Source of the DNA: Rhodospirillaceae bacterium | GTDB taxonomy: Bacteria; Pseudomonadota; Alphaproteobacteria; Rhodospirillales; Rhodospirillaceae | Length of the DNA: 38,365 nt | Reading direction: 5' to 3' | Assembly (NCBI GenBank): GCA_009694245.1 | Contig: SHVO01000011.1 | Coordinates: 1-38,365, forward strand | Part shown: positions 18,012-26,934 of the stretch, piece by piece | How the letters are laid out: the number at the start of each line of letters is the position of its first letter | How positions within the stretch are numbered: the first letter of the stretch is position 1 | Program-made: the position numbers and the translations under genes | Notes under the pieces: generated by a model | Told to the model about the DNA's origin: nothing | Database searches by the model: none | The model's input: the letters and a program-made list of their open reading frames with translations, nothing else

Positions 18012-18037
18012 GCGGGATAGCCCACGGGTTGTCCCGC
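18012..18037 (+). terminator. hairpin between csp and infA
   Basis: GCGGGA and TCCCGC (18012-18017, 18032-18037) form a stem with a secondary CCC/GGG pairing inside the loop, followed by ATGTTCTT. It could be a weak terminator or attenuator between the cold-shock gene and infA. Confidence 0.4.
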
Positions 18038-18066
18038 ATGTTCTTGCAAGCCCCCGTGGAGTAGCC

Positions 18067-18342
18067 ATGGCTAAGGAAGAATTGCTCGAATTCGAGGGCA
18101 TCGTCACCGATGTCCTACCCGAAGCGCGTTACCGGGTGAAACTTTCCAACGATCACGAAATCATCGCTTACACCGCTGGGCGTATGAAAAAAAACCGCAT
18201 CCGCACCCTGGTCGGTGACCGTGTCACGGTCGAAGTCACGCCATACGATCTCAATAAGGGACGCCTGGTTTTCCGGCACAAGGATAGTAGCGAAGCGCCG
18301 CCGTCCTCGGGCGGCCCGCGGCATTTCACCAAACGCCGTTAA
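18067..18342 (+). CDS. infA: translation initiation factor IF-1 with C-terminal extension
   Basis: A 91-residue IF-1, which occupies the ribosomal A site during initiation. Residues 1-72 are canonical OB-fold IF-1 ([56 protein letters not shown]). About 19 residues follow, Ser/Pro/Gly-rich and ending in a basic HFTKRR; most bacterial IF-1 proteins stop near residue 72. The start ATG has GGAG upstream. The stop overlaps that of the convergent DUF962 gene, the two sharing TTAA. Confidence 0.95.
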   Translation: MAKEELLEFEGIVTDVLPEARYRVKLSNDHEIIAYTAGRMKKNRIRTLVGDRVTVEVTPYDLNKGRLVFRHKDSSEAPPSSGGPRHFTKRR

Positions 18343-18692
18343 GTCCGCGCCGCTGTCACGCCAGCCTTCACGAGATGCGGCTCAATCTGTCCGGTCACGA
18401 ATAATCCAAACATTCTGAAGTCGCTGATCAGCGACCACCACGGATGCGTGAACGTCGCCGGCCTGTTGCGCTCGACGGCACCGTGGGCCACCCAGGCGAA
18501 TCCGTAGCCGGCGAAAGGAACGGCGACAAAGGCCCAAGGGTTCACTGCCGCGCCCAGCATCATCAGAAGAAGTGCCAGCCCCGCTCCGATGTAATGCAAT
18601 GCCCGCGTCATTGGCCGCGCGTGCTCACGCAAGTAGTGGGGCCAAAACGCCGCATAGGCGGCGAATCGCTTGGGCTTGGGGCTCCGGCTCAT
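18339..18692 (-). CDS. DUF962 / Mpo1-like membrane protein
   Basis: A 117-residue protein of the DUF962 (YGL010w/Mpo1-like) family. It shows the family pattern [17 protein letters not shown] near the N-terminus, two hydrophobic membrane segments (about residues 36-72), and the signature [13 protein letters not shown] followed by [13 protein letters not shown]. The yeast relative is a Fe-dependent dioxygenase of phytosphingosine-derived 2-hydroxy fatty acid; the bacterial function is not established, though the conserved histidines suggest a metal enzyme in the inner membrane. The frame reaches 18818, but the ATG at 18692 matches the usual N-terminus. It is convergent with infA. Confidence 0.85.
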   Translation of the reverse strand: MSRSPKPKRFAAYAAFWPHYLREHARPMTRALHYIGAGLALLLMMLGAAVNPWAFVAVPFAGYGFAWVAHGAVERNRPATFTHPWWSLISDFRMFGLFVTGQIEPHLVKAGVTAART

Positions 18693-18824
18693 GTCCCGAT
18701 TATGGCGCAACTCCCGGCGAACGTTGATTTCAAGATCAAGGAGGCGTAGTTTGCCGCTCCTTATTTCCGACCGTCGGCGCCGAACGCCCGGAATCGCGAA
18801 AAACCAGAATGACAACAATGGATT

Positions 18825-19895
18825 ATGGCTATGCCTGACACCTCCCGCACACCCGCCCGCCGCGACGGCTACGTCGTAGCCGTGATCGGCGCCACGGGCA
18901 ACGTCGGACGCGAGATGCTGAACATTCTTTGGGAGCGTAAGTTTCCGGTGTCGAAGGTCTATGCCTTGGCCTCGGAGCGCTCCGTCGGCGCGCAGATCTC
19001 CTTCGGCGAAGACGATGTGCTCAAGGTCCTCGACCTGGCCGCATTCGATTTCAAGGGCGTCAATCTTGCGCTGTCGTCACCGGGGGCGAAGGTGTCGGCG
19101 GTGCACGGCCCGCGCGCGGCGGCAGCGGGCTGCGTGGTAATCGACAACACCTCTTATTTTCGCATGGATGCCGACGTTCCTTTGGTGGTGCCGGAAGTGA
19201 ATCCGGCAGCGATCGCGCGCTACAAGAAGAAGGGCATCATCGCCAACCCCAACTGCTCGACGATTCAAATGGTCGTGGCGCTGAAGCCGCTGCACGACGC
19301 GTTCAAGATCAGGCGCGTGGTGGTCTCGACCTATCAATCCACGTCGGGCGCCGGCAAGTCGGGCATGGACGAACTGTTTAACCAGACCAAAGGCATCTAC
19401 GCCAATCAGGCGGCGGTGTTGACCAAATCCATTTTCACCAAACAGATCGCTTTCAACGTCATTCCGCATATCGACGTTTTTCTCGACGGTGGCGAGACCA
19501 AGGAAGAATGGAAGATGGCAGCTGAGACGCGCAAGATCCTGGACCCTGAGATCAAGGTGCATGCCAACTGCGCGCGCGTGGCCAGTTTCGTTGGTCACGC
19601 CGAGTACATCAATATCGAAACCGAGAAGCCCATCACCGCCCAGGCCGCCCGCGCGGCCCTGTCCAAGGCGCCGGGCATTAGGGTCGTCGATCACCACGCC
19701 GACGAAGGCTACACCACGCCGGCCGAAGTCGCCGGCGAAGACGACGTCTTTATCTCCCGCATCCGCAAGGATTCTTCGGTCGAGAATGGGGTGTCATTCT
19801 GGTGCGTCGCCGACAATCTGCGCAAGGGCGCCGCGCTCAATGCCGTGCAGATCGCCGAAGTTCTGGTGAAGGAATATCTGAACGCGGGGCGCTAG
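18825..19895 (+). CDS. asd: Asd aspartate-semialdehyde dehydrogenase
   Basis: A 356-residue enzyme that reduces aspartyl phosphate to aspartate semialdehyde, the branch point for lysine/DAP, threonine and methionine. The NADP-binding loop GATGNVGREM is near residues 22-31, and the catalytic cysteine sits in NPNCSTIQM (about residue 145). STYQSTSGAGKSG and HANCARV further support the assignment. Starts at 18825 or at the ATG two codons later (18831) are both possible; neither has a strong ribosome site. It ends directly at a palindromic repeat shared with the region after sdhB. Confidence 0.96.
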   Translation: MAMPDTSRTPARRDGYVVAVIGATGNVGREMLNILWERKFPVSKVYALASERSVGAQISFGEDDVLKVLDLAAFDFKGVNLALSSPGAKVSAVHGPRAAAAGCVVIDNTSYFRMDADVPLVVPEVNPAAIARYKKKGIIANPNCSTIQMVVALKPLHDAFKIRRVVVSTYQSTSGAGKSGMDELFNQTKGIYANQAAVLTKSIFTKQIAFNVIPHIDVFLDGGETKEEWKMAAETRKILDPEIKVHANCARVASFVGHAEYINIETEKPITAQAARAALSKAPGIRVVDHHADEGYTTPAEVAGEDDVFISRIRKDSSVENGVSFWCVADNLRKGAALNAVQIAEVLVKEYLNAGR

Positions 19896-20034
19896 AGCAT
19901 TTTAGCCCAAGTGGGAGCCGGTTCGCGCCGGCGAAGGCCGGCAACTTATAGATGCGCGCCTCCGCGCGCCGGAAAATGCGACCAATCAAGACTCTCGAGC
20001 GCGATCACGATTCAACCTGAAAGCTCACATCTAG
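19894..20034. repeat. palindromic dispersed repeat, copy A
   Basis: This stretch between the convergent asd and lysE-like genes aligns along its whole length with 25248-25395. Shared blocks include AAGTGGG, GGTTCGCGCCGGCGAAGG, GATGCGCGCC, GCGACCA and CAAGACTCT. It holds two perfect hairpins: GCCGGC-GAAG-GCCGGC at 19927-19942 and GCGCGC-CTCC-GCGCGC at 19954-19969. The outer part (AAGTGGGxxCCGGTTCGCG, then ATGCGACCAA and CAAGACTCT) resembles a repeat family frequent in rhizobial and related alphaproteobacterial genomes. Placement suggests a bidirectional terminator role. Confidence 0.7.
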
Positions 20035-20693
20035 GCCGCGTTTAGCATCTTGGCGACCATTGCCCCGATAACCAGCCCGCCCGAAAGGGCGATAATGGCG
20101 CCGGAGACCCGGTTCAGCCATGGTAGGCCGTTTGCGATGAATCGTTCGCGAAGTCTTGAGACAGACCCGGCGAGGATCAGCCACCAAATCGCCGAGCCGG
20201 TGAAGACGCCGGCGACCAGCCAGAAGGCAGCGACCGGCGCTGCGTAAACATCGATCCGCCCGAATGCGGCGAATAGGCCCAGGGCCGCGATCATTGTCGC
20301 CGGATTGGTGATGGCCACGCTGACTGCGCCGGCAAAGTCACGCCCGAGGCTGTTCACGGCGACCGCGCCGCCGTTCATGACGACCGCCGACCGGTACGTG
20401 ACCAGACCAAGCGCCAGCACCAATACGCCGCCGATCAGCCCAATGGTCATTTCATAGTCGGTAACAAAAACACTCACCGACGTGATGCCAAGGCCGGCCA
20501 CGACGCCGAAGGCCGTGTCGGCCAGGGCCGCGCCCAGTCCGGCGGCGAATGCTTCCGGCCATCCTCGCGCCAGGGCACGGCGAATGCAAAGCACAGCCAC
20601 CGGGCCTACAGGCGCGGCCAGGGCAAAACCGACCGCGAGTCCGCGCACAAAGGCCAAATCGAAGAATCGCGCCGCCGTCGTCGTGAGTTCCAT
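20031..20693 (-). CDS. LysE-family exporter
   Basis: A 220-residue inner-membrane protein of the LysE/RhtB translocator family, which exports amino acids or related small molecules. The family motif APVGPVAVLCIRRAL occurs near residues 27-41, followed by an ALADT segment in the second helix and TNPATMIAALGLF in the middle; about six hydrophobic segments can be counted. Substrate cannot be inferred. It converges on asd across the palindromic repeat and is divergent from the CoA-lyase gene with a 130-base gap. Confidence 0.88.
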   Translation of the reverse strand: MELTTTAARFFDLAFVRGLAVGFALAAPVGPVAVLCIRRALARGWPEAFAAGLGAALADTAFGVVAGLGITSVSVFVTDYEMTIGLIGGVLVLALGLVTYRSAVVMNGGAVAVNSLGRDFAGAVSVAITNPATMIAALGLFAAFGRIDVYAAPVAAFWLVAGVFTGSAIWWLILAGSVSRLRERFIANGLPWLNRVSGAIIALSGGLVIGAMVAKMLNAA

Positions 20694-20823
20694 GCCCCGC
20701 GTCCTACACCGTTTGCCGCCGCCCTCGCAAGATTTCCGCCTTGCTCGTCCCAGGTTATGATTGCCGGTCGATTGGCCGCGCCGGCCTCCGGCGATTACCG
20801 CCGCTTTAGGAGTTTACGCACAG

Positions 20824-21711
20824 ATGACACCGACCGTCGAACGCGACACGCCACGCCCCCGGCGCAGCATGCTTTACATGCCGGCCTCCAACCCGCGCGC
20901 GCTGGACAAGGCTAAGGCGCTTCCCGCCGACGGATTGATCTTCGACTTGGAGGACGCCGTGGAGCCGGACGCTAAGCCGGCGGCGCGCATCGCGGCTGTT
21001 GCCGCTGCCAACTCCAAGGGCTACGGCCGGCGCGAGATCCTGATTCGGGCCAACGGGCTCGATACGGATTGGTTCAAGGATGATATCGCCGCGATTGCGC
21101 GATCCGCCGCCGATGGCATGGTTCTTCCAAAGGTCAACGACCCAAGAGACGTCCGCCGGGTTGATGACTTGCTGCGCAAAGGCGGAGCGCCTGAAACGTT
21201 GGCATTGTGGGCGATGATGGAAACACCGCGCGGGATCGTTGCGGCCGCGGCCATCGCCGCTTCCACCCCGCGCTTGGCGGGTTTCATGATTGGCACGGCG
21301 GATCTCGCCAAAGATCTGCATTGCGCTCATCCCGCCGACCGTGCGCCAATGCTCTACGCCTTGCAACACTGCGTATTGGCGGCGCGCGCTCACGGAATAT
21401 TCGTGCTGGATGGCATTCACATCGATCTTGAAGACGAAGCCGGGTTTGCCGCCGCCTGTCGTCAGGCGCGCGCCCTGGGCTTTGACGGCAAGACACTTAT
21501 CCATCCCAAGCAGATCGCGACCGCCAATCTTGCCTTCGCGCCGTCTGTCGATGAACTAACGCATGCGCGGCGAATTGTTGCAGCCCACGCCGAAGCCGCC
21601 AAACAGGGTAGGGGCGTTACGCTGCTGGGTGGTCGCCTGGTGGAGAATCTTCACGTCCGCGAGGCCGAGCGGCTGATGGCCCAGGCGGCGGCGATTTCCG
21701 AGTTGAATTGA
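20824..21711 (+). CDS. CitE-like CoA ester lyase (HpcH/HpaI aldolase superfamily)
   Basis: A 295-residue TIM-barrel lyase of the CitE/malyl-CoA lyase group, which cleaves or forms a C-C bond next to a CoA thioester. Typical segments are RRSMLYMPASNPRALDKA (CoA-binding start), LIFDLEDAV (acidic residues), the substrate-binding arginine in IRANG, METPRGI with the metal-binding Glu, and MIGTADLAKDL with the metal-binding Asp region. DGKTLIHPKQI is the usual C-terminal element. The ATG at 20824 with AGGAG upstream gives the family N-terminus. L-malyl-CoA/beta-methylmalyl-CoA lyase or citramalyl-CoA lyase are the likely choices; the position before sdhCDAB is compatible but does not decide. Confidence 0.88.
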   Translation: MTPTVERDTPRPRRSMLYMPASNPRALDKAKALPADGLIFDLEDAVEPDAKPAARIAAVAAANSKGYGRREILIRANGLDTDWFKDDIAAIARSAADGMVLPKVNDPRDVRRVDDLLRKGGAPETLALWAMMETPRGIVAAAAIAASTPRLAGFMIGTADLAKDLHCAHPADRAPMLYALQHCVLAARAHGIFVLDGIHIDLEDEAGFAAACRQARALGFDGKTLIHPKQIATANLAFAPSVDELTHARRIVAAHAEAAKQGRGVTLLGGRLVENLHVREAERLMAQAAAISELN

Positions 21712-21742
21712 CTTCACCGGATGGGGTGAGTAGTACTGGCAA

Positions 21743-21765
21743 GGGGCCGCTCGGGAGCGCGCCCC
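21743..21765. terminator. imperfect hairpin upstream of sdhC
   Basis: GGGGCCGCTC and GAGCGCGCCCC can pair with one bulge around a very short loop, 31 bases after the CoA-lyase stop. It probably separates that gene from the sdh operon; no T-tract follows. Confidence 0.35.
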
Positions 21766-21781
21766 CTCGCCAAAATGTCTT

Positions 21782-21810
21782 TTGACACTTGGCTTTAGCC
21801 CCCCCACTGC
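21782..21810 (+). promoter_or_regulatory. possible sdh promoter (-35 only convincing)
   Basis: A consensus TTGACA at 21782-21787 lies 46 bases before the sdhC start, but the -10 region 16-18 bases downstream (ACTGCT) is poor. It may need an activator or may be chance. Confidence 0.25.
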
Positions 21811-21833
21811 TGAGTTAGCGCATCGGACCCGCC

Positions 21834-22226
21834 ATGACCCAAACCGCAAAACCCGCCGACCGGCCGCTCTCGCCCCACGTATTCATTTACCGGTGGCCCC
21901 TAGCGTCCTTGCTGTCGATCACCCACCGCATCACCGGCATCGGCCTGACCATCGGTACGCTGCTGCTGACGAGCTGGATCGTCAGCGCGACCCACGGCGG
22001 CGATAGCTACGCCGCCTTCACGGCCTTCATAGGTTCGCCGTTCGGATATTTCCTGCTCTTGGGATTCTCGCTCGCGCTGTTCTATCACCTGTGCAACGGC
22101 ATCCGGCATTTGTTTTGGGACGCCGGCATGAACTTCGAGATCGCCCAGACCAATAGCGGCAATTGGCTGGTCCTGTCGGGCACCGTGGTGCTCACCGCGG
22201 CCGCCTGGCTTCTCGCGTTGATGTAA
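21834..22226 (+). CDS. sdhC: SdhC succinate dehydrogenase cytochrome b556 subunit
   Basis: A 130-residue membrane anchor of complex II. The N-terminal signature RPLSPHVFIYRWPLASLLSI and HRITG is complete, and HLCNGIRHLFWDAG carries the histidine that usually ligates haem b. Three hydrophobic helices (about residues 30-52, 67-88, 107-129) are visible. Together with SdhD it forms the quinone-binding site. It starts the sdhCDAB operon, and the sdhD ribosome site (AAAGGAGG) overlaps its stop codon. Confidence 0.95.
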   Translation: MTQTAKPADRPLSPHVFIYRWPLASLLSITHRITGIGLTIGTLLLTSWIVSATHGGDSYAAFTAFIGSPFGYFLLLGFSLALFYHLCNGIRHLFWDAGMNFEIAQTNSGNWLVLSGTVVLTAAAWLLALM

Positions 22227-22242
22227 AGGAGGCCACCGGATT

Positions 22243-22635
22243 ATGTTTGCCCATTACAATCTCCGCACACCCCTCGGCCGCGCCCGGGGGCTCGGCTCTG
22301 CCACGGAAGGCCTGCATCACTGGTGGGCCCAGCGCCTCACGGCGCTCGCACTGATTCCGCTGACCGTGTGGTTTGTCGCCGCCGTCGTCGGCCTCGCCGG
22401 AAGCGACTACGAGCAGTTCGTCAATTGGCTGTCGACGCCCTACAACGCCTCGGCGATGATCCTGTTCCTCGGCGTGTCCTTCCATCATGCCCAGCTCGGC
22501 ATGCAGGTCGTGATTGAGGACTATGTCGGCAATCATGGCTGGCGCATCGGCACGATCGTCGTCGTCAAATTCATCTGCTGCGGCCTCGGGGCCCTCGGCA
22601 TCGTCTCCACGCTGATCGTGACGTTCGGAGTTTAA
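22243..22635 (+). CDS. sdhD: SdhD succinate dehydrogenase hydrophobic membrane anchor
   Basis: A 130-residue membrane anchor with three hydrophobic segments. It begins with an N-terminal [13 protein letters not shown] motif and [14 protein letters not shown], both typical of alphaproteobacterial SdhD, and has [17 protein letters not shown], which supplies histidine(s) for haem or quinone binding. The start has a perfect AGGAGG ten bases upstream. The stop is five bases before the sdhA start. Confidence 0.93.
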   Translation: MFAHYNLRTPLGRARGLGSATEGLHHWWAQRLTALALIPLTVWFVAAVVGLAGSDYEQFVNWLSTPYNASAMILFLGVSFHHAQLGMQVVIEDYVGNHGWRIGTIVVVKFICCGLGALGIVSTLIVTFGV

Positions 22636-22640
22636 GCGCC

Positions 22641-24425
22641 ATGGCCGCATACAACATTATCGACCACGAGTATGACGTGGTGGTTGTCGGCGCGGGCGGC
22701 GCGGGCTTGCGCGCCACCTTCGGCATGGTCCAGCACGGGCTGAAGACCGCCTGCATCACCAAAGTTTTTCCGACCCGCAGCCACACGGTCGCCGCCCAGG
22801 GCGGTGTCGGCGCGGCGCTCGGCAACATGGCCGAGGACAACTGGATTTGGCACATGTACGACACCGTTAAGGGTGCCGATTGGCTCGGCGACCAGGACGC
22901 CATCGAGTACATGTGTCGCGAAGCGATTCCGGCGGTGCACGAACTTGAACACTACGGCGTACCGTTTTCGCGCACACCTGAAGGCAAAATCTACCAGCGG
23001 CCCTTCGGTGGTCACATGCGCAATTTCGGCGAGGCGCCGGTGCAGCGCGCCTGCGCCGCCGCCGACCGCACCGGCCACGCCATTTTGCATACGCTCTATC
23101 AACAAAGCCTGAAGCATAAGGCCGAGTTTTTTGTCGAGTATTTCGCGCTCGACCTCATGATGGACAGCGACGGCTGCCGCGGCGTCGTGGCGCTCGACAT
23201 GGCCACAGGGACGATCCACCGCTTCAAGGGCCACACCACCGTCATGGCCACGGGCGGCTACGGCCGCGCTTATTTCTCGTGCACTTCGGCGCATACCTGC
23301 ACCGGCGACGGCAACGCCATGGTGTCGCGCGCCGGTCTGCCGCTGCAGGACATGGAATTCGTCCAGTTCCATCCCACCGGCGTTTACGGCGCCGGCGTCC
23401 TGATCACGGAAGGTGCGCGCGGCGAGGGCGGTTACCTCACCAATAGTCACGGCGAGCGTTTCATGGAGCGCTATGCGCCCACCGCCAAAGATCTGGCTTC
23501 GCGCGACGTCGTCAGCCGCGCCATGACCATGGAAATTCGCCAAGGCCAGGGCGTCGGTCCCGAAAAGGATCACATCCTCCTGCACCTCGAGCACCTTGGT
23601 GCCGAAGTGCTGCATCAGCGCCTGCCCGGGATCACCGAAACCGCCAAGGTTTTCGCGGGCGTCGACGCCACCAAGGTGCCGATCCCAGTATTGCCGACCG
23701 TGCACTACAACATGGGCGGCATCCCCACGAATTACATGGCCGAGGCCATTCGCCCGCAACCCGGCAACCCCGACGCGGTTATACCGGGCCTCATGGCGAT
23801 CGGCGAAGCGGCCTGCGTTTCGGTGCATGGCGCCAACCGTCTCGGGACAAACTCGCTGCTGGATCTGGTCGTGTTCGGCCGTGCCGCGGCACTGCGCGCC
23901 AAGGACCTCATCAAGAAAGGCCTGCCGCACCGGCCGCTGCCGAAAGACGCCGCCGACCTCGCGCTCAGCCGGCTCGAACGCCTGCGTAATGCCAACGGAT
24001 CACTGACCACAGCGCAAATCCGCAAGAGCATGCAGCGCACCATGCAGAACGACGCCGCGGTATTCCGGACGACCAAGACCTTGAAAGAGGGTTGCGACAA
24101 GATGGGTCAGATCGCCGATTCCTTGCGCGACATTAAGGTCTCCGACCGTTCGCTGATCTTCAACACCGACCTTATCGAAGCCCTTGAGTTAGAAAATCTT
24201 ATGGCCTGCGCGCTCTCGACCATCCGGGGCGCCGAAGCGCGTCAAGAAAGCCGCGGCGCCCACGCCCACGAGGATTTCCCAACCCGCGACGACGAGACTT
24301 GGATGAAACATTCGCTGGCTTGGGTCGGCGCCGATTGGAAAGTGAAACTCGATTACCGTCCCGTCCATACCTACACCCTAACCAACGACGTGAAGTACAT
24401 CCCGCCAAAAGCTCGCGTGTATTAA
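22641..24425 (+). CDS. sdhA: SdhA succinate dehydrogenase flavoprotein subunit
   Basis: A 594-residue catalytic subunit that oxidises succinate to fumarate with covalently bound FAD. The dinucleotide-binding GAGGAG is at residues 17-22, and the covalent-FAD histidine is His48 in [10 protein letters not shown]. Active-site segments include [21 protein letters not shown] and [19 protein letters not shown]. The C-terminal segment WMKHSLAW and final [16 protein letters not shown] are standard. It follows sdhD by five bases and precedes sdhB by twelve, in a compact sdhCDAB operon. Confidence 0.98.
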   Translation: MAAYNIIDHEYDVVVVGAGGAGLRATFGMVQHGLKTACITKVFPTRSHTVAAQGGVGAALGNMAEDNWIWHMYDTVKGADWLGDQDAIEYMCREAIPAVHELEHYGVPFSRTPEGKIYQRPFGGHMRNFGEAPVQRACAAADRTGHAILHTLYQQSLKHKAEFFVEYFALDLMMDSDGCRGVVALDMATGTIHRFKGHTTVMATGGYGRAYFSCTSAHTCTGDGNAMVSRAGLPLQDMEFVQFHPTGVYGAGVLITEGARGEGGYLTNSHGERFMERYAPTAKDLASRDVVSRAMTMEIRQGQGVGPEKDHILLHLEHLGAEVLHQRLPGITETAKVFAGVDATKVPIPVLPTVHYNMGGIPTNYMAEAIRPQPGNPDAVIPGLMAIGEAACVSVHGANRLGTNSLLDLVVFGRAAALRAKDLIKKGLPHRPLPKDAADLALSRLERLRNANGSLTTAQIRKSMQRTMQNDAAVFRTTKTLKEGCDKMGQIADSLRDIKVSDRSLIFNTDLIEALELENLMACALSTIRGAEARQESRGAHAHEDFPTRDDETWMKHSLAWVGADWKVKLDYRPVHTYTLTNDVKYIPPKARVY

Positions 24426-24437
24426 AGGACCCGCGCC

Positions 24438-25220
24438 ATGGTTGAGTTTTCACTCCCCAAGAATTCCAAGCCCACTAAGGGCAAGACCCACGCCGCTCCC
24501 GCGGGCGCCAAAAACCTCAAGCGCTTCGAGATCTACCGTTATGATCCCGATACCGGCGCCAATCCGCGCATCGACACCTACGATGTCGACATGGACAGCT
24601 GCGGTCCGATGGTGCTCGACGCGCTGCTCAAGATTAAGGACGAGACCGATCAGACCTTGACGCTGCGCCGCTCGTGCCGTGAGGGAATTTGCGGATCGTG
24701 TTCGATGAACATCGACGGCGGCAATACCCTCGCCTGCCTCAAGCCGATCGAAGATTGTAAGGGCACGGTAAGAGTCTATCCCTTGCCGCATATGCCGGTG
24801 GTCAAGGATCTCGTGCCCGACCTCACGCATATCTATGCGCAATACGCTTCCATTGAACCTTGGATGAAAAATGATACCCCGCCGCCCTCCAGCGGCGAAC
24901 GCCTGCAGTCACCGGAAGAACGCGCCAAGCTCGACGGTCTGTGGGAATGCATTCTTTGCTTCTGCTGTACGACCAGCTGCCCGAGCTACTGGTGGAATGG
25001 CGATCGCTATCTAGGCCCGGCCGTTCTATTGCAGGCCGCTCGTTGGATTAACGACAGTCGCGACGAAGCCACGGGCGAGCGCCTAGATAATTTGGAAGAT
25101 CCCTTCCGGCTCTATCGCTGCCACACTATCATGAACTGCACCAATACCTGTCCCAAGGGACTAAACCCAGCCAAAGCCATCGCCGACATCAAGATGAAAA
25201 TGGTCGAACGAGCGGGTTGA
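24438..25220 (+). CDS. sdhB: SdhB succinate dehydrogenase iron-sulfur subunit
   Basis: A 260-residue electron-transfer subunit of complex II. The [2Fe-2S] ligands are Cys80, Cys85, Cys88 and Cys100; the C-terminal ferredoxin-like domain has Cys171, Cys174 and Cys177 with Cys238 for [4Fe-4S], and Cys181, Cys228 and Cys234 for [3Fe-4S]. An N-terminal stretch of ~25 residues rich in Lys/Pro/Ala precedes the core, as in other alphaproteobacteria. The ribosome site is AAAGGA. The gene ends the operon and is followed by a copy of the palindromic repeat. Confidence 0.98.
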   Translation: MVEFSLPKNSKPTKGKTHAAPAGAKNLKRFEIYRYDPDTGANPRIDTYDVDMDSCGPMVLDALLKIKDETDQTLTLRRSCREGICGSCSMNIDGGNTLACLKPIEDCKGTVRVYPLPHMPVVKDLVPDLTHIYAQYASIEPWMKNDTPPPSSGERLQSPEERAKLDGLWECILCFCCTTSCPSYWWNGDRYLGPAVLLQAARWINDSRDEATGERLDNLEDPFRLYRCHTIMNCTNTCPKGLNPAKAIADIKMKMVERAG

Positions 25221-25247
25221 AGAATGTGCTCGGAAGTTTTCGGGCTT

Positions 25248-25395
25248 TAGCGCGTTTTCCGACGAAGTGGGTACCGGTTCGCGCCGGCGAAGGCTGGCAT
25301 TAATCAGATGCGCGCCTTCGCGCGCGGGGAAACGCGACCACACCAAGACTCTAAGACCGCGCCACCTAATTCAACTTGAACGAAAAGCGGTCTAG
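25248..25395. repeat. palindromic dispersed repeat, copy B
   Basis: The second copy of the repeat at 19894-20034 lies after sdhB and before the convergent TPR gene. Besides the hairpin GCCGGC-GAAG-GCTGGC (one G-T pair) and GCGCGC-CTTC-GCGCGC, its distal end carries a longer inverted repeat: CTAAGACCGC at 25351-25360 and GCGGTCTAG at 25387-25395. The substitutions between copies keep the hairpins paired. Confidence 0.7.
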
Positions 25396-25399
25396 CCGA

Positions 25400-26420
25400 T
25401 TATGGGTTCATTCGCCGCAGCTCGGCCGCGGCCGCCGCATGTTCGATGCTCAAGGGCTGGCAAAGGGCTTCGGCTTCGGCGAACATTCCATCGGCGCCTT
25501 GGCCGCCCTTGCGAATTGTCAGCCATTCACCGAGGAAAAGCGCCGCCTTACACTGCGCGTCACGGCCGCCTGCGCCGGTATAGTCCGCCCCGGCCTTAAC
25601 GCCGGCAATGAATTGCGCCGGGTCATGGTCGGTCATCATGGCTTCAATCACCGGCCAGGCCCCGCTTCGTTTATCGATGTTGGCGAACGGCTGCGTCGGA
25701 AGCGGCGTGCTGGCGCGCAAATGTGCCTTTGCCAGCCAGATTAAGATAGGAATCGTTTCCGGGTGCGCGCCGCAGCGCCTCTTGAAGATCGGCGGCCGCA
25801 GCTTGCCAGTCGCCTTTGAAGTATTTGGCCAGGCCGCGTCCATAGTGCCAATCAAGATTGGCTCTTCGACTAAGGATCGTATCGAAATCATCAATGGCGT
25901 CTTCGTACCGGCCGGTAATCGTGCGCAGCATCCCACGTGAATAGACGACGTCTATCTTGGTTGCGTCGAGCGCGATGGCATGATCGAGATCCTCAAGGGC
26001 CTCGACGGGCCGGTTCATCTTTTGAAGGGTTTCGGCTCGGGTGGTGCGAATTAGAAAGACCAGCCCTAGGGTGTGGGTCTCACGGTCGGCTGAATCCCGC
26101 GCGCGGGGGCCCAAAGCTTCGAGACTCAAGGGTGTGGGGCTAAGTCTTACGGCCTGGTCGAAGTCCGCGAGGGCCTTGCCATACTCACGCCGTCGATCGA
26201 ACATGATGCCGCGTCGATAGTAGGTCATGTAGTCGCTTAGGTTATCGGCCACGGCTGCGGAAAGAGATTCTTGTGTCGTCCTACCATCCCCGGTGGGTGC
26301 TCCGTAAAGTCCTTGCTTCGACCAAGGGCCCGGGATCAGGGCTAAGCGCTGGGCTCCCAGGAATGCGCCAACGGCGAGGGCGATCGCGGCAACGATCACG
26401 TTGATGCGCATCTTCTTCAT
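25400..26420 (-). pseudogene. TPR-repeat protein with N-terminal membrane anchor, frameshifted
   Basis: One protein of about 340 residues is split over two frames. The first frame (26420 to about 25735) has a short basic start and a hydrophobic segment (residues ~6-24, a signal anchor or uncleaved signal), then TPR-like repeats (YYRRGIMFDRRREYGKALADFDQAV; TRAETLQKMNRPVEALEDLDHAI; HYGRGLAKYFKGDWQAAAADLQEAL). It then breaks at a GGCAAAGGC stretch near 25731-25737. The rest of the protein (AKAHLRASTPLP through to the final ELRRMNP) continues in the +1 frame to the TAA at 25400. Deleting one A from the AAA run restores a single frame. It is either a real frameshift or a base-calling error. It follows the small lipoprotein by 49 bases on the same strand. 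No specific function can be assigned. Confidence 0.75.
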
Positions 26421-26469
26421 GAAAGGCCCCCGCGTTCGCTGGCAGCGCCGTATAGCATATTTGCAGACA

Positions 26470-26808
26470 TTATGGTTTTGGCACGCAGCTGTAAAAAACC
26501 CGACGGGGGGTCAGCATGGCGCACGTCCAGCGCTCTTCGCGTTGGAGTTCGGGAACACGGTCGGTCTTGGCACATTCCGACTCGGCAAGTTTCATGACAT
26601 CGCCTGCCGCCGAGGCGGAACTGGAATAGCAAATTGCCACCAGATCGCGAGTCGAGGGGCCGACCGGCGCCTCCTGGCCGGCTTCGCGGCGGCTGTCCAC
26701 ATAGGCCGCCGTTCCGCAGGCGCTCAGCAGAAGCGCGACGATCGCCAGGGCCAATCGGCGCCCGGATTTAGCCCCAAACAGGCGTCTCCTCGGAGCCATC
26801 GGGCCCAC
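26470..26808 (-). CDS. small cysteine-containing lipoprotein, function unknown
   Basis: A 112-residue predicted lipoprotein. A basic N-terminus (RRRLFGAKSGRR) is followed by a hydrophobic stretch and the lipobox LLSAC, with Cys31 as the lipidated residue. The mature part is ~80 residues with four further cysteines (Cys60, Cys79, Cys96, Cys108), which could form two disulfides in the periplasm. I do not recognise the family. An alternative start three codons downstream is possible. It precedes the TPR protein on the same strand, suggesting a two-gene envelope operon. Confidence 0.7.
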   Translation of the reverse strand: MGPMAPRRRLFGAKSGRRLALAIVALLLSACGTAAYVDSRREAGQEAPVGPSTRDLVAICYSSSASAAGDVMKLAESECAKTDRVPELQREERWTCAMLTPRRVFYSCVPKP

Positions 26809-26934
26809 CTTTCAATGTTATCCACAGGCGCCGCCGGCCTGAGTAATTATGCCGGTCGCCGATCGGGCGTTGTCTTAACCCCTCGTCCTGTTTATCTTTT
26901 CTCCCGGACGCACTTTTGTCGAGGGGAGTTTTCG

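Noticed and set aside
22632-23930. 432-codon open frame antisense to sdhA
   Set aside because: Shadow of sdhA; no recognisable domain and no ribosome site, and sdhA motifs cover the same bases.
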